Source of the DNA: Desulfuromonadales bacterium
Lineage (GTDB): Bacteria > Desulfobacterota > Desulfuromonadia > Desulfuromonadales > Geopsychrobacteraceae
Direction of reading: 5' to 3'
DNA: 64,000 bases
Assembly: GCA_019429255.1 (NCBI GenBank)
Contig: JAHYIY010000003.1
Coordinates: forward strand, 1-64,000
Below are positions 16,637 through 28,175 of this stretch, piece after piece. Under the pieces are notes generated by a model. The model saw only the letters and a program-made list of their open reading frames with translations. It was not told where the DNA came from and did no database searches. The first letter of the stretch is position 1. Each line of letters opens with the position of its first letter. Made by a program: the position numbers and the translations under genes.

Positions 16637-17208
16637 TTTGGGCAAAAGAGTTCGTTGAGCTTGATAAAAAAATCCATGACCGCAGTTCATTTGACAGCGG
16701 CGAGGACGAGCTGAACGATTTCATCAAAACCAAAGCAGCAAAGCATATGGCGGCTGGAATCAGCAGAACAATGGTGCTGCCAGCCGCCTCTCCTTTGCCT
16801 GATGGCAAATACCCCATTCGCAGCTTTTATTCGATTGCCCCGAGCCATATTGAAAGACGAACACTCCCGGCAGCACTTGTCAAAAAACTTCCGCACTACC
16901 CGATTCCGGTCTTCCTGGTCGCCCAACTTGCTGTGCATGCAGAAATCAAGGGGCAAGGTCTGGGCAAGATCACCCTGATTAAAGCACTGGAGCATCTCTG
17001 GAGTGTCCATGCCCACATGCGATCTTATGCGGTGGTTGTCGATTGCCTCAACCAGGCGGCCCAGGATTTTTACACAAAATTCGGGTTTGAGATCCTGTGC
17101 GACAACAACGGCAGGACCAGAATGTTTATGCCAATGAGTACGGTGGGCCAGCTCTTTGAGGAAGAGAGAGAAAAGTATCGTGTCCGAAGAACAAAACAAC
17201 GTACCTGA
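16633..17208 (+). CDS. GNAT-family acetyltransferase toxin (TacT-like)
   Basis: A 191-residue GNAT protein. The acetyl-CoA pyrophosphate loop KGQGLG is at residues 106-111, and the conserved FYTKFGF with Y147 lies in the last core strand. TacT-type toxins acetylate the amino group of charged tRNAs and block translation. Start is GTG 16633 inside the antitoxin stop. It is about 20 residues longer at the C-terminus than typical TacT proteins; this tail (EEEREKYRVRRTKQRT) overlaps the next gene and may be a read-through extension. Present as island cargo, probably as a stabilising module. Confidence 0.9.
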   Translation: MIWAKEFVELDKKIHDRSSFDSGEDELNDFIKTKAAKHMAAGISRTMVLPAASPLPDGKYPIRSFYSIAPSHIERRTLPAALVKKLPHYPIPVFLVAQLAVHAEIKGQGLGKITLIKALEHLWSVHAHMRSYAVVVDCLNQAAQDFYTKFGFEILCDNNGRTRMFMPMSTVGQLFEEEREKYRVRRTKQRT

Positions 17209-18520
17209 AGAAACCACCACCGACTCCACCCCTCCAAGACCTCTCGACCGGGAAACACTCTACAAGCTTGTCTGGTCAGAACCGATGCTCAAGGTAGCAG
17301 CGAGATACGATGTCTCATCGAGCTACCTGGCGAGAATCTGCACCCGAATGAATGTGCCCAGACCTGAACGCGGCTACTGGGCTAAGCTCGCGGTAGGCAG
17401 GGCACCGAAGCAACCACCCCTGCCGGAACCAGAGCCGGGAGACGAACTCGCATGGACACGTGAAGGTGAAGTGGCTCCGGTAAAAAAACTTACCCCTCGC
17501 CCACCGACAAGAAAACGCAAAAACAAAGCAAAGCCCAAACTGATACGCTCAGGCCTCCATCCTCATATTGTCGGCGCAAAGGACCTTTTTGCGGCAGGCC
17601 GAACATCCTATAGTAGTGAATACCTGAAACCATCTAAGCGACTCTTGGTTGACCTGGCTGTCACCAAGTCTGGGCTCAACAGAGCTCTCGACTTTGCCAA
17701 CCAGCTCTTCTGGGCCCTTGAAGAATCAAGGTTCAATGTAGTCTTCGCACCAACTCATGAACACTTCTGCCGAACAGAAGTCGACATTCACGAGAAGCCG
17801 AAAAAAAAGACAGGCTACGAGCACAGCAATCTCTGGGGACCGAACCGTTGTACGGTCGTTTATGTAGGGACGGTCGCGATTGGGTTGACGATCATCGAGA
17901 TGTGCGAAGAAGCTGAGGCACGATATGTCAATGGCGAATTCGTGCGAGAGAAAGACGACATCCCCAAGAGGTCCAGATATTCATACGACTATAGCTGGTC
18001 TTCAACGCGAGACTTTCCTACAGGAAGACTTCGCTTGCAGGCCTTCTCGCCTTATCACAGAGCCCAATGGGTCAAACAATGGCAGGAGACCGAGAAACGG
18101 GATCTGGTCAGCCAGATCAAGAAGATCGTCAGGGAACTCAAAGCTGCTGCCTCTGAGATAGCCAAGCTTGTTGAAGAAGCAGAGCGTCAGGCGGAGATTG
18201 AGCATCAGCGCTGGCTGGTTAAACGCGAAAAAATGCGTCTTGAGGAAATTGAAGAGAAAAAAGCGGAATCACGAAAAGAAAGCCTGGAGGATTTAGTCCA
18301 AGTCATCTCCGACTGGGCTGAGGTGAATCGTATTGAGCAATTCTTCTCAGATGCCGAAAAGCGCGCCCATGAATTGAATGATGATGAAAAGCATGCGATG
18401 CTGGAACGTCTCATGTTGGCTCGTGAGCTGATTGGGAGTACGGATGCCCTGGACCATTTTCTTGACTGGAAATCACCAGATGAAAAGTTTAAAAATAAGC
18501 GATTGTATTACTCCGACTAA
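17180..18520 (+). CDS. conserved island protein of unknown function
   Basis: A 446-residue soluble protein. Residues ~22-67 contain the pattern LYKLVWSEPMLKVAARYDVS followed by RGYWAKLAVG, an HTH-like motif that I recognise from many uncharacterised accessory-region proteins; a basic Pro/Lys linker follows (PPTRKRKNKAKPK), a mixed middle domain, and a long charged helix rich in Glu/Lys near residues 310-385 that may be a coiled coil. No catalytic motif is evident. The start is uncertain: GTG 17180 is chosen, TTG 17156 is also in frame; either way it overlaps the toxin gene, so it may be cotranscribed with the TA pair. It is the last gene before attR. A DNA-binding or defence-related role is possible but unproven. 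Confidence 0.7.
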   Translation: MSEEQNNVPEETTTDSTPPRPLDRETLYKLVWSEPMLKVAARYDVSSSYLARICTRMNVPRPERGYWAKLAVGRAPKQPPLPEPEPGDELAWTREGEVAPVKKLTPRPPTRKRKNKAKPKLIRSGLHPHIVGAKDLFAAGRTSYSSEYLKPSKRLLVDLAVTKSGLNRALDFANQLFWALEESRFNVVFAPTHEHFCRTEVDIHEKPKKKTGYEHSNLWGPNRCTVVYVGTVAIGLTIIEMCEEAEARYVNGEFVREKDDIPKRSRYSYDYSWSSTRDFPTGRLRLQAFSPYHRAQWVKQWQETEKRDLVSQIKKIVRELKAAASEIAKLVEEAERQAEIEHQRWLVKREKMRLEEIEEKKAESRKESLEDLVQVISDWAEVNRIEQFFSDAEKRAHELNDDEKHAMLERLMLARELIGSTDALDHFLDWKSPDEKFKNKRLYYSD

Positions 18521-18598
18521 AGTTTCGGGGTAAATTTTGGGGTATTCTCGTCAATAGCAGCCAATTTTCCCATTGATATCGTGTAGATGGCTTATTTT

Positions 18599-18620
18599 TT
18601 CGAGTCTCGCCTTCGCACCA
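18599..18620 (+). repeat. attR: displaced tRNA-Leu 3' end
   Basis: Copy of the tRNA-Leu end at 12265-12287 with one G lost (CCTTCGCACCA instead of CCTTCGGCACCA). Not a functional tRNA: no 5' part is present. It marks the right end of the island. Confidence 0.88.
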
Positions 18621-18630
18621 AAAAGAAATA

Positions 18631-18660
18631 ACCCGATCACACCTGTGGTCGGGTTTTTTT
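18631..18660. terminator. bidirectional terminator, originally of tRNA-Leu
   Basis: ACCCGATCACA and TGTGGTCGGGT pair over eleven positions (one G-U) with a CC loop, followed on plus by seven T residues and on minus by TTATTTCTTTTT. It lies 10 bases after attR and 25 bases after the Sua5 stop, so it now ends the Sua5 operon and the island. Confidence 0.85.
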
Positions 18661-18685
18661 CTTTCCTGATAGTTTCTTATAAAGT

Positions 18686-19294
18686 CTATTCAATCCAGGA
18701 GGTATCACCACATCCCTGACGCAGAACCTCAATCTTGTCGTCAAGCAGGCTGATCACCGTTGAAGCTTCATCCATCAGGACTCCTCCATCAACGACAATA
18801 TCGACCAATCGCCCCATACTGTTGTTGATTTCGTAGGGATCGGCTGGTGTTGTTTCTCCGGCAATATTGGCGCTGGTTGTCACCAGTGGGTGCCCCAGTT
18901 CATTAACAATGGCATGACAGATAGCGTTATCGGGAATTCTTACGCCGACGGTTTTCTGCTTGGTACTCAATGAATCAGGAACAATCTTGGAGGCTTCAAG
19001 CACAAAGGTATAGGGACCGGGAAGATGGCGCTTCATGATTTTAAATGCAAAATTGCTGACCTGGGCATAGTTGGAAATTTCCGCCAGATCCTTACAGATA
19101 AAGGAAAAAGGCTTGCGGCTGTCACGCTGTTTTATCTGAAAAATCTTTTTTACCGCCCGGCGATTAAAAATATCACAGCCGATACCATAGGTGGTATCGG
19201 TTGGATACACAATAACTCCCCCCTGCTGCAGACATTCAACGACCTGGACAATCAGTCTAGGCTGCGGATTATCCGGATTAATAGACAGATACAT
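18686..19294 (-). CDS. L-threonylcarbamoyladenylate synthase (Sua5/YciO/YrdC family)
   Basis: A 202-residue YrdC-fold protein with the N-terminal GGVIVYPTDTTYGIGCD and KPFSFICKDL signatures, HLPGPYTFVLEAS and TTSANIAGE. This family forms threonylcarbamoyl-AMP for the t6A modification of ANN-decoding tRNAs; the length and sequence are closest to the YciO branch, whose activity is less certain. Last gene of the long translation operon, 16 bases after the DUF493 gene. Confidence 0.88.
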   Translation of the reverse strand: MYLSINPDNPQPRLIVQVVECLQQGGVIVYPTDTTYGIGCDIFNRRAVKKIFQIKQRDSRKPFSFICKDLAEISNYAQVSNFAFKIMKRHLPGPYTFVLEASKIVPDSLSTKQKTVGVRIPDNAICHAIVNELGHPLVTTSANIAGETTPADPYEINNSMGRLVDIVVDGGVLMDEASTVISLLDDKIEVLRQGCGDTSWIE

Positions 19295-19310
19295 AGCCTG
19301 CTCCTTTGGC

Positions 19311-19583
19311 TTATAACAACATTTTCAGTCCGGGAACTTTTTTCAGCTCCGCATAAATATCCGTTAGCTGTGTGGTATTGTAAATAATCAACATTACCGA
19401 AATCGATTGGTATGTGCCATGACGACTTACTTGACTGCGCACAGAATCCATCGGCACCGGCGCATGAAGTTCTATCGCTTCGATCACTTCGCGACGAAAC
19501 TTATCTCCACCCTGACCAATGGCCTTGAACTGATAATGGCAAGGGAAATCTATCAGGTCTTCAGGTTTTGACTGCTCACTCAT
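19311..19583 (-). CDS. DUF493 (YbeD-like) protein
   Basis: A 90-residue ferredoxin-like-fold protein, normal length for the family, with [18 protein letters not shown] and the conserved [15 protein letters not shown]. Role unknown; regulatory or ligand-binding functions have been suggested for the fold. Its start overlaps the dUTPase stop by four bases, so the two are translationally coupled. Confidence 0.88.
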   Translation of the reverse strand: MSEQSKPEDLIDFPCHYQFKAIGQGGDKFRREVIEAIELHAPVPMDSVRSQVSRHGTYQSISVMLIIYNTTQLTDIYAELKKVPGLKMLL

Positions 19584-20038
19584 CCGTTTGTCCGCTCTGT
19601 GCCCGTATGTCCGAAGCCCCCAGATCCACGCTCGGTGGAATCCAGAGTTGACACTTCGATCAGTTGAGCCTGAACCACTGGGGCCACAACCATTTGGGCG
19701 ATACGATCCCCGGGTTTAATTTCAAAGACATCCCTGCCATGATTGATTACAATAATCTTAATTTCACCACGATAATCAGCATCAATGGTACCTGGTGTAT
19801 TAACCAAAGTTACTCCATGATTAATGGCCAGACCCGAACGGGGACGCACCTGAATTTCAAACCCTGGCGGTATTGCTACAGCAATACCCGTTGGGATCAG
19901 GCAGCGTTCACCCGGTGCCAGTAAAATGGGCTCATCAGGTTCAGCACTGATATCCATACCGGCAGACAGGCTCGTCATATAGCGTGGCAACTGGGCGGAA
20001 GGGTTTATTCTTTTAATTTCTATCGCCGGACTTTTCAC
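19580..20038 (-). CDS. dut: deoxyuridine 5'-triphosphate nucleotidohydrolase
   Basis: A 152-residue trimeric dUTPase, which hydrolyses dUTP to dUMP and keeps uracil out of DNA. All five motifs are visible: [33 protein letters not shown] and the C-terminal [10 protein letters not shown]. The start is GTG (complement of 20036-20038), 9 bases after AGGGG; the frame is open up to 20110 but that part falls in the stem-loop between pnp and dut and has no family sequence. Confidence 0.93.
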   Translation of the reverse strand: MKSPAIEIKRINPSAQLPRYMTSLSAGMDISAEPDEPILLAPGERCLIPTGIAVAIPPGFEIQVRPRSGLAINHGVTLVNTPGTIDADYRGEIKIIVINHGRDVFEIKPGDRIAQMVVAPVVQAQLIEVSTLDSTERGSGGFGHTGTERTNG

Positions 20039-20059
20039 AGATAGTCCCCTGAATAAACA

Positions 20060-20094
20060 ATGGCCGCATAAAGAGAGATATCTTCTGCGGCCAT
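20060..20094 (-). other. intercistronic stem-loop between pnp and dut
   Basis: ATGGCCGCA (20060-20068) and TGCGGCCAT (20086-20094) form a perfect 9-bp stem with a 17-base loop. No T-run follows on the minus strand, so it is more likely an mRNA-processing or stability element than a terminator. Confidence 0.6.
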
Positions 20095-20134
20095 CGTAGC
20101 TGATGAACATCGTTACTGCTGTAGACGCAGATTA

Positions 20135-22234
20135 TTAACCTTCTTCGGACATTTCTGATCCGAGGGCCGCCTTGCGGGACAGCTTGATTTTGCCCTGGCG
20201 ATCGACACCGATACACTTAACCAGAACCTGGTCTCCTTCTTTGATCACGTCGGTTACATTGCGTACCCGTTCGTTGGCAAGCTCCGACACATGAATCAAG
20301 CCATCAGTCCCGGGGAAGATTTCAACAAAGGCTCCAAATTCCATGATTTTCTTGACGGTACCCATATAGAGCTTGTCAACTTCGGCTTCCTGGGTCAGAT
20401 CGCGGATCATCTTGATTGCCATTTTGGCAGCAGCACCGTCGGCTGAAGCGATGTGGATGGTGCCGTCGTCCTGAATATCAATGGAACAACCAGTCACTTC
20501 AATGATGCCACGAATATTCTTGCCGCCGGAACCGATAACAGTACGCACCTGATCCTGCTTGACGCGGATGCTGGTGATTTGTGGCGCATACTTGGACAAT
20601 TCTGTGCGCGGCACGGAAATGGCTTTGGCCATTTCCGCCAAAATATGAATACGACCGGCCTTGGCTTGCTCGAGGGCTTGTTGCATAACCTCCTTGGTCA
20701 CGCCGGAAATCTTGATATCCATTTGCAATGCGGTAATGCCGCGTGCCGAGCCGGTGACTTTGAAGTCCATATCGCCCAGGTGATCTTCATCGCCCAGAAT
20801 ATCCGACAGGACCGCAATGTCATCACCTTCCTTGATCAGCCCCATGGCAATGCCGGCGATTGGTTCGGAAACCGGAACCCCGGCATCCATCAGCGCCATG
20901 GAGGCACCACAGACAGACGCCATGGAAGATGAACCATTCGACTCAAGCACCTCGGAAACAATCCGCATGGTGTAGGGAAATTTTTCATGCTCCGGTAAAA
21001 TCTGGGCGGCACTGCGCTCAGCGAGCATACCGTGACCGATTTCGCGCCGACCGGGGAAAAGGCGCATGCTGGTTTCACCGACACAGAATGGCGGGAAATT
21101 GTAGTGCAGCATGAATTTCTTGAATTCCATCCCCTGGACATTATCCATGCGCTGTTCATCGGAAGAGGTACCCAGGGTAGCGGAAACCAGAGCCTGGGTT
21201 TCGCCGCGGGTAAACAGGGCACTACCATGAGCGCGTGGCAATATCCCGACCTCGCAGCTGATCGGACGAATATCTGCCATACCACGACCATCGATACGAA
21301 TGCGATCTTGGGTAACACTACGACGCACGACAGTTTTTTCGAGAGAACCAAGAGCAGCAGAAATCTCTTCAGAACGACCTTCAAATTCTGTAGCCAGTTG
21401 CTCTTTAACATCATTACGGATAACGCCAAGGGCAGCATAGCGTTCCTGTTTGCTGCGAATAGCAACCGCTTCAACAATGCGCGGTTCCGCCAGATTTTTC
21501 ACCTTGTCCACCAGCACCGGGTCTTTTTCAGCTACAACAAATTCACGTTTTTGCTGACCAACCAGTTTGGCAAGTTCCAGTTGCAGATCAATCAACGGTT
21601 GCAGTGCATTGTGACCAAAGAAGATAGCGTCGAGTACTTCCTGCTCGGAAAGAAATTTCGATTCTCCTTCCACCATCATCACGGCATCGCGGGAACCGGC
21701 AACAATCAGTTCCACATCGCTGACCTTCATCTGCTCCAGAGTGGGATTGGCGACAAATTCCCCATCAACACGCCCGACCCGAACTGCTGCAATCGGCCCC
21801 TCGAAGGGGATATCAGACACCTCAACCGCTGCCGATGCGGCAACCATAGCGAGGGTATCCGGATCATTAATCAGGTCGGCAGATATAACCGTTGGCATGA
21901 TCTGGGTTTCGTACATGTACCCTTTGGGGAACAGGGGGCGCATAGGACGATCAATCAGACGACAGATCAAGGTTTCACGCTCACTCGATCCACGTTCACG
22001 ACGGAAGAAAGAACCGGGAATGCGTCCGCTGGCGTAAAACTTTTCGGAATAGTTGACGGTCAGCGGGAAAAAATCCTGACCGGGGCGGATACTGTGGCCG
22101 GACACCACGGTACATAAAACCTTGGTCTCGCCATAGGTGACAATGACTGCGCCATGTGCCTGACGAGCCATTTTTCCGGTTTCAATGGTCAGGGGTTGAC
22201 CATTGAAGTTTACTTCTACTTTATGATAAGCCAT
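20135..22234 (-). CDS. pnp: polyribonucleotide nucleotidyltransferase (PNPase)
   Basis: A 699-residue 3'-5' exoribonuclease that uses phosphate. Two RNase PH domains with a helical linker are followed by a KH domain (about residues 550-610, [14 protein letters not shown]) and an S1 domain (about 620-690, [24 protein letters not shown]). Length is normal. It follows rpsO with a GC-rich hairpin between, the classic rpsO-pnp arrangement where such structures take part in RNase III and PNPase autoregulation. Confidence 0.97.
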   Translation of the reverse strand: MAYHKVEVNFNGQPLTIETGKMARQAHGAVIVTYGETKVLCTVVSGHSIRPGQDFFPLTVNYSEKFYASGRIPGSFFRRERGSSERETLICRLIDRPMRPLFPKGYMYETQIMPTVISADLINDPDTLAMVAASAAVEVSDIPFEGPIAAVRVGRVDGEFVANPTLEQMKVSDVELIVAGSRDAVMMVEGESKFLSEQEVLDAIFFGHNALQPLIDLQLELAKLVGQQKREFVVAEKDPVLVDKVKNLAEPRIVEAVAIRSKQERYAALGVIRNDVKEQLATEFEGRSEEISAALGSLEKTVVRRSVTQDRIRIDGRGMADIRPISCEVGILPRAHGSALFTRGETQALVSATLGTSSDEQRMDNVQGMEFKKFMLHYNFPPFCVGETSMRLFPGRREIGHGMLAERSAAQILPEHEKFPYTMRIVSEVLESNGSSSMASVCGASMALMDAGVPVSEPIAGIAMGLIKEGDDIAVLSDILGDEDHLGDMDFKVTGSARGITALQMDIKISGVTKEVMQQALEQAKAGRIHILAEMAKAISVPRTELSKYAPQITSIRVKQDQVRTVIGSGGKNIRGIIEVTGCSIDIQDDGTIHIASADGAAAKMAIKMIRDLTQEAEVDKLYMGTVKKIMEFGAFVEIFPGTDGLIHVSELANERVRNVTDVIKEGDQVLVKCIGVDRQGKIKLSRKAALGSEMSEEG

Positions 22235-22359
22235 AAAAACTCCTTGTTGGCACCGTCCGGCAACAGCCTGACAGTACTATTATGTGGTTATACCAAAAGG
22301 AGGATGGCCTGAGACAACAACCGAGAAAAGATCGGATACTCTCTCCGGACAACCTCCAC

Positions 22360-22411
22360 GACAAAAACAAACAGTGTGAAGCGGCCCGCCCTACATCAGG
22401 CGGGCCGCTTC
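22360..22411 (-). terminator. GC-rich hairpin behind rpsO
   Basis: AAGCGGCCCGCC (22379-22390) and GGCGGGCCGCTT (22399-22410) form a perfect 12-bp stem with an 8-base loop, six bases after the rpsO stop. On the minus strand a moderately T-rich run (TGTTTGTTTTTG) follows. It probably terminates part of the transcripts before pnp. Confidence 0.78.
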
Positions 22412-22415
22412 TGTT

Positions 22416-22682
22416 CTAGCGACGCAAGCCGAGGGACTTGATCAAGGTACGATAGCGCTCAACATCCTGAGCGACCAGGTAACTGAGCAGACGGCGGCGT
22501 TGACCAACCATCTTGAGCAGACCACGACGGGAGTGGTGATCCTTTTTATGGGTCTTAAAGTGGTCAGTCAGGTAGGTGATCCGCTCTGTCAGAAGAGCTA
22601 CCTGGACTTCAGGTGAACCGGTGTCACCCTCGTGGCGTTTATACTGATTGATAATTTCTTGTTTACGTTCTGTGCCGAGCAC
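22416..22682 (-). CDS. rpsO: 30S ribosomal protein S15
   Basis: An 88-residue protein with the family sequence [20 protein letters not shown] and the conserved [21 protein letters not shown]. It binds 16S rRNA early in small-subunit assembly. The start is GTG 22682, 6 bases after AAGGAG, giving the normal length; an ATG nine codons upstream is in frame but would place the ribosome-binding site inside the gene. Confidence 0.97.
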   Translation of the reverse strand: MLGTERKQEIINQYKRHEGDTGSPEVQVALLTERITYLTDHFKTHKKDHHSRRGLLKMVGQRRRLLSYLVAQDVERYRTLIKSLGLRR

Positions 22683-22786
22683 TGCTATCTCCTTTTTATT
22701 GTTATTCAATTAAGCCAGTGGCGTGGCTGTTAAAAACATCCTTAAGACCTTGAAGATCTACCATAGTTGAGTCGCCGATGTAAAGA

Positions 22787-23707
22787 TTAATCTCCGACGA
22801 ACTGGTCCTGAAAGACCCGTATCAAACGGAAATCACCGCGTTTTTCCGAGTGCCGAAACGGCTGGTAATCTGCCACAGCAACTAACCGATCTTTTTGATC
22901 AATCAGGCGTACCCGCTCCCCATCGGTGAGGGGCTGTTGCAGGCGACACTGCACTTCCTGCGGGGGAATGCCGAAGGTCAGAGCCTTAAGCGCAGGCTCA
23001 TCCAGTTCGACAGCAGGAAAATCTGCCAGTGCTTCGCTGTAGCTTAACAAAGCGTCAGCCGGGCTATCCAATTGTTTGAGATCATCGAGGCGGTGGCACT
23101 GATCGATGGTAAAGCGTCCGCTTCGCAAACGGCACAATTCAGTAAGATGAGCGCCACAACCAATGGATATTCCCAGGTCATGTACCAATGAGCGAATATA
23201 GGTCCCTTTTGAACAGTCGACTTCGATGGTGACAAAAGGGGAATAGACAGCAATTACAGCGAGTCGTGTAATGGTGACTGAACGACTTTCCCGCTCAACT
23301 TCAAGCCCCTGTCGAGCCAATTTGTAGAGGGGGACTCCATCACGCTTAAGCGCAGAATACATCGGGGGCTGCTGTTCAATTGTGCCGCGAAAAGCAGAGC
23401 AGAAGCGATCGATAGAATCAATATCAAGGGGTGGAACCGGTTTTTTTATCAGTTCCCGCCCCAGGGCATCAAAGGTGTCGGTTGTTTCTCCAAGTTTCAG
23501 GGTGGCACGGTAACCTTTATCGTCAACCAACAGGAACTGCAATATTTTTGTGGCATCCCCTAGCGCAACAATCAGGACTCCGGTTGCCAATGGATCAAGG
23601 GTGCCGGCATGACCGACCTTGCGGACTGAGAATATGCGTTTTACCTGGCGAACTACATCGTAAGAAGTCAGCCCTTTGGGTTTGTCGATTAGAAGGATTC
23701 CGTGCAC
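22787..23707 (-). CDS. truB: tRNA pseudouridine-55 synthase
   Basis: A 306-residue TruB. The catalytic aspartate is D38 in GHAGTLDPLATGVL; other hallmarks are GLTSYDVVRQVKRIF, YSALKRDGVPLYKLAR and SKGTYIRSLVHDLG. It makes the universal pseudouridine in the T loop of tRNAs. It starts 8 bases after nrnA within the translation operon and ends 104 bases before rpsO. Confidence 0.96.
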   Translation of the reverse strand: MHGILLIDKPKGLTSYDVVRQVKRIFSVRKVGHAGTLDPLATGVLIVALGDATKILQFLLVDDKGYRATLKLGETTDTFDALGRELIKKPVPPLDIDSIDRFCSAFRGTIEQQPPMYSALKRDGVPLYKLARQGLEVERESRSVTITRLAVIAVYSPFVTIEVDCSKGTYIRSLVHDLGISIGCGAHLTELCRLRSGRFTIDQCHRLDDLKQLDSPADALLSYSEALADFPAVELDEPALKALTFGIPPQEVQCRLQQPLTDGERVRLIDQKDRLVAVADYQPFRHSEKRGDFRLIRVFQDQFVGD

Positions 23708-23714
23708 AAATAAA

Positions 23715-24668
23715 TCAGTTCAGCAATAGATCAAGATGACGATAAAGTTCGGTGCGGGCAGCGTCAAGAGATTGGGCAGGGATACGCGCGCCGGCGGCAT
23801 TATGATGGCCGCCGCCACCTAGCCGGCGCGCTAGGGTACCGACATCAAGATTTCCCCGTGAGCGAAAGCTGATCTGATAGATTCCATCAGCCTGCTCTTT
23901 GATAAACAAGGCGATCTCAACGCCTTTAACAGCCCGGGCGTAATTCACAAAACCATCGGATTCCTCAGAGGTTGCTCCTGAAAGAACGAGAAATTCCTGT
24001 TTTAAAGAGACCGACGCATAACGACCACAAGGTGAAATATCGAGGGTATTCAACACCAGTCCCAGCAGGCGCATGCGGGTAAATGGAAAACTTTCATAGA
24101 GGCTACTGGCAATTTGCCACGGATCAACACCGCACTCAACCAGGATACCGGCCAGTTCAAACGCTTCACGGTTAGCACTTGAATAACGGAAGGAACCGGT
24201 ATCATCAAGCACACCTACATACAGCGCTTTAGCAACATCAACATCAAGGGGAAAATTACCGGCACCAAGGAGACGATAAATCAATACCGCCGTGGCACTG
24301 GCTCCTGTGTCAAGATAGCAAATATCGCCAAAATCAGAGTAGGGGTGGTGGTCGATATTAATCAGCAGATTGCAGTGTTGTTGCATGGGTATGCCGGCAC
24401 GTTTCAGCTCACCGGCGTCAAGCAGAAAACCAACATCGAAGGTCTCATCAGCGGCCAGGCTGGTGGCAACAGATTGGGTTCCGGGAAGAAAAGACAGATT
24501 GGCAGGAACGCCATCAACATTAAAAGCAACAACTTCCTTCCCCATTTTTCTCAGGGCCAGGGTCAGGGCCAGGGTCGAACCGATGGCATCGCCATCCGGG
24601 CTTTCATGGGAAGCAATCAGAAAACGCTGTGATGTCCGTATGTTGTGAATAATATTATTCAGTATCAT
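23715..24668 (-). CDS. nrnA: bifunctional oligoribonuclease / PAP phosphatase NrnA (DHH family)
   Basis: A 317-residue DHH-DHHA1 phosphoesterase: SHESPDGDAIGSTLAL, the DHH motif in NIDHHPYSDFG, and the C-terminal GGGGHHNAAGARI. It degrades short oligonucleotides and 3'-phosphoadenosine 5'-phosphate. The start ATG 24668 lies inside the end of rbfA, 8 bases after AGGG; a GTG three codons upstream is possible. Position between rbfA and truB is the common one in this operon. Confidence 0.93.
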   Translation of the reverse strand: MILNNIIHNIRTSQRFLIASHESPDGDAIGSTLALTLALRKMGKEVVAFNVDGVPANLSFLPGTQSVATSLAADETFDVGFLLDAGELKRAGIPMQQHCNLLINIDHHPYSDFGDICYLDTGASATAVLIYRLLGAGNFPLDVDVAKALYVGVLDDTGSFRYSSANREAFELAGILVECGVDPWQIASSLYESFPFTRMRLLGLVLNTLDISPCGRYASVSLKQEFLVLSGATSEESDGFVNYARAVKGVEIALFIKEQADGIYQISFRSRGNLDVGTLARRLGGGGHHNAAGARIPAQSLDAARTELYRHLDLLLN

Positions 24669-25011
24669 GCAAATCACCCTGTACCTGGCGCAGGAGATCG
24701 TCTATTCGCTGCCCTTTACTGACGGATTCATCAAATTGAAATCTGATGTCCGGCATGAAGCGCAACCGCATGATCTGGCTCAGTTCGCGGCGGATGAAAG
24801 AAGCGGCGCTTTTCAGTCCAGTTTCTGCCGCTTTACGAGCGTCAGAATCAGACAGAGTGAAATAGATTCTGGCGAGACTTAAATCACGGGAGACCTTGAC
24901 CCCGGTCAGGGTCACTGTGGCCACGCGCGGATCCTTAATGCGCTCCATGAGCAACATACTTGTTTCTTTAAGGATTTGTTCGCCTACGCGCTCAGGGCGA
25001 AAACTGCTCAA
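24655..25011 (-). CDS. rbfA: ribosome-binding factor A
   Basis: A 118-residue KH-like protein with RPERVGEQILKETSMLL, DPRVATVTLTGVKVSRDLSLA and MRLRFMPDIRFQFDES. It takes part in late maturation of the 30S subunit and cold adaptation. It overlaps the DUF503 stop by four bases and the nrnA start by 14. Confidence 0.96.
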   Translation of the reverse strand: MSSFRPERVGEQILKETSMLLMERIKDPRVATVTLTGVKVSRDLSLARIYFTLSDSDARKAAETGLKSAASFIRRELSQIMRLRFMPDIRFQFDESVSKGQRIDDLLRQVQGDLHDTE

Positions 25012-25310
25012 TGTAATTTTTCTCCGTAATGGATATGTTCTGTTTCTGAATCAATCATTTCAATCGATCCGCAAACATCAATTTTTGCTTCAAGTTGGCG
25101 AAATACCGAATCGATCAGCGCTTCACTGGTTGAGACGATGCAGGCTCCTATAATCGCTCGCTGTAACAGATCAGCATGACCGACCTCAGCGACTGAAACC
25201 GGACAAGATGAGCGCAACTGATTTAGCAGTCGGCGGATGACCGAACGTTTCTGTTTTAGCGATTGCACACCATGCAAGCGCAAATCAAAGCGTGCAGTAC
25301 CAACAATCAT
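25008..25310 (-). CDS. DUF503 (YlxP-like) protein
   Basis: A 100-residue protein with HGVQSLKQKRSVIRRLLNQLR and VAEVGHADLLQRAIIGACIVS, the hallmarks of the YlxP family that is regularly found between infB and rbfA. Function not established; a link to ribosome assembly is inferred from context. It begins 15 bases after the infB stop and overlaps rbfA. Confidence 0.9.
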   Translation of the reverse strand: MIVGTARFDLRLHGVQSLKQKRSVIRRLLNQLRSSCPVSVAEVGHADLLQRAIIGACIVSTSEALIDSVFRQLEAKIDVCGSIEMIDSETEHIHYGEKLH

Positions 25311-25325
25311 AATCGGCCTGTTTTG

Positions 25326-28174
<2,849 letters not shown>

Positions 28175-28175
<1 letters not shown>

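Larger units (their letters stand above)
12265..18620 (+). mobile_element. integrated genomic island at tRNA-Leu(GAG)
   Basis: The 23-base tRNA 3' end at 12265-12287 is repeated at 18599-18620 with a single G missing. The enclosed ~6.3 kb begins with a P4-type integrase transcribed away from the tRNA and contains accessory genes only: AlpA-like regulator, broken DUF3987 gene, IS remnant, DUF6880 remnant, toxin-antitoxin pair and an unknown 446-residue protein. Housekeeping genes resume right after the repeat. Loss of the replication/helicase gene suggests it is no longer autonomous, though the integrase looks complete. Confidence 0.92.

Noticed and set aside
18599-18620. Possible second tRNA-Leu
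   Set aside because: Only the last 22 bases of the tRNA are present, with one base missing; it is the island attachment repeat.
21032-22117. 361-codon open frame on the plus strand opposite pnp
   Set aside because: Lies wholly antisense to a clear PNPase gene, has no domain and no ribosome-binding site; it is a shadow of codon bias.
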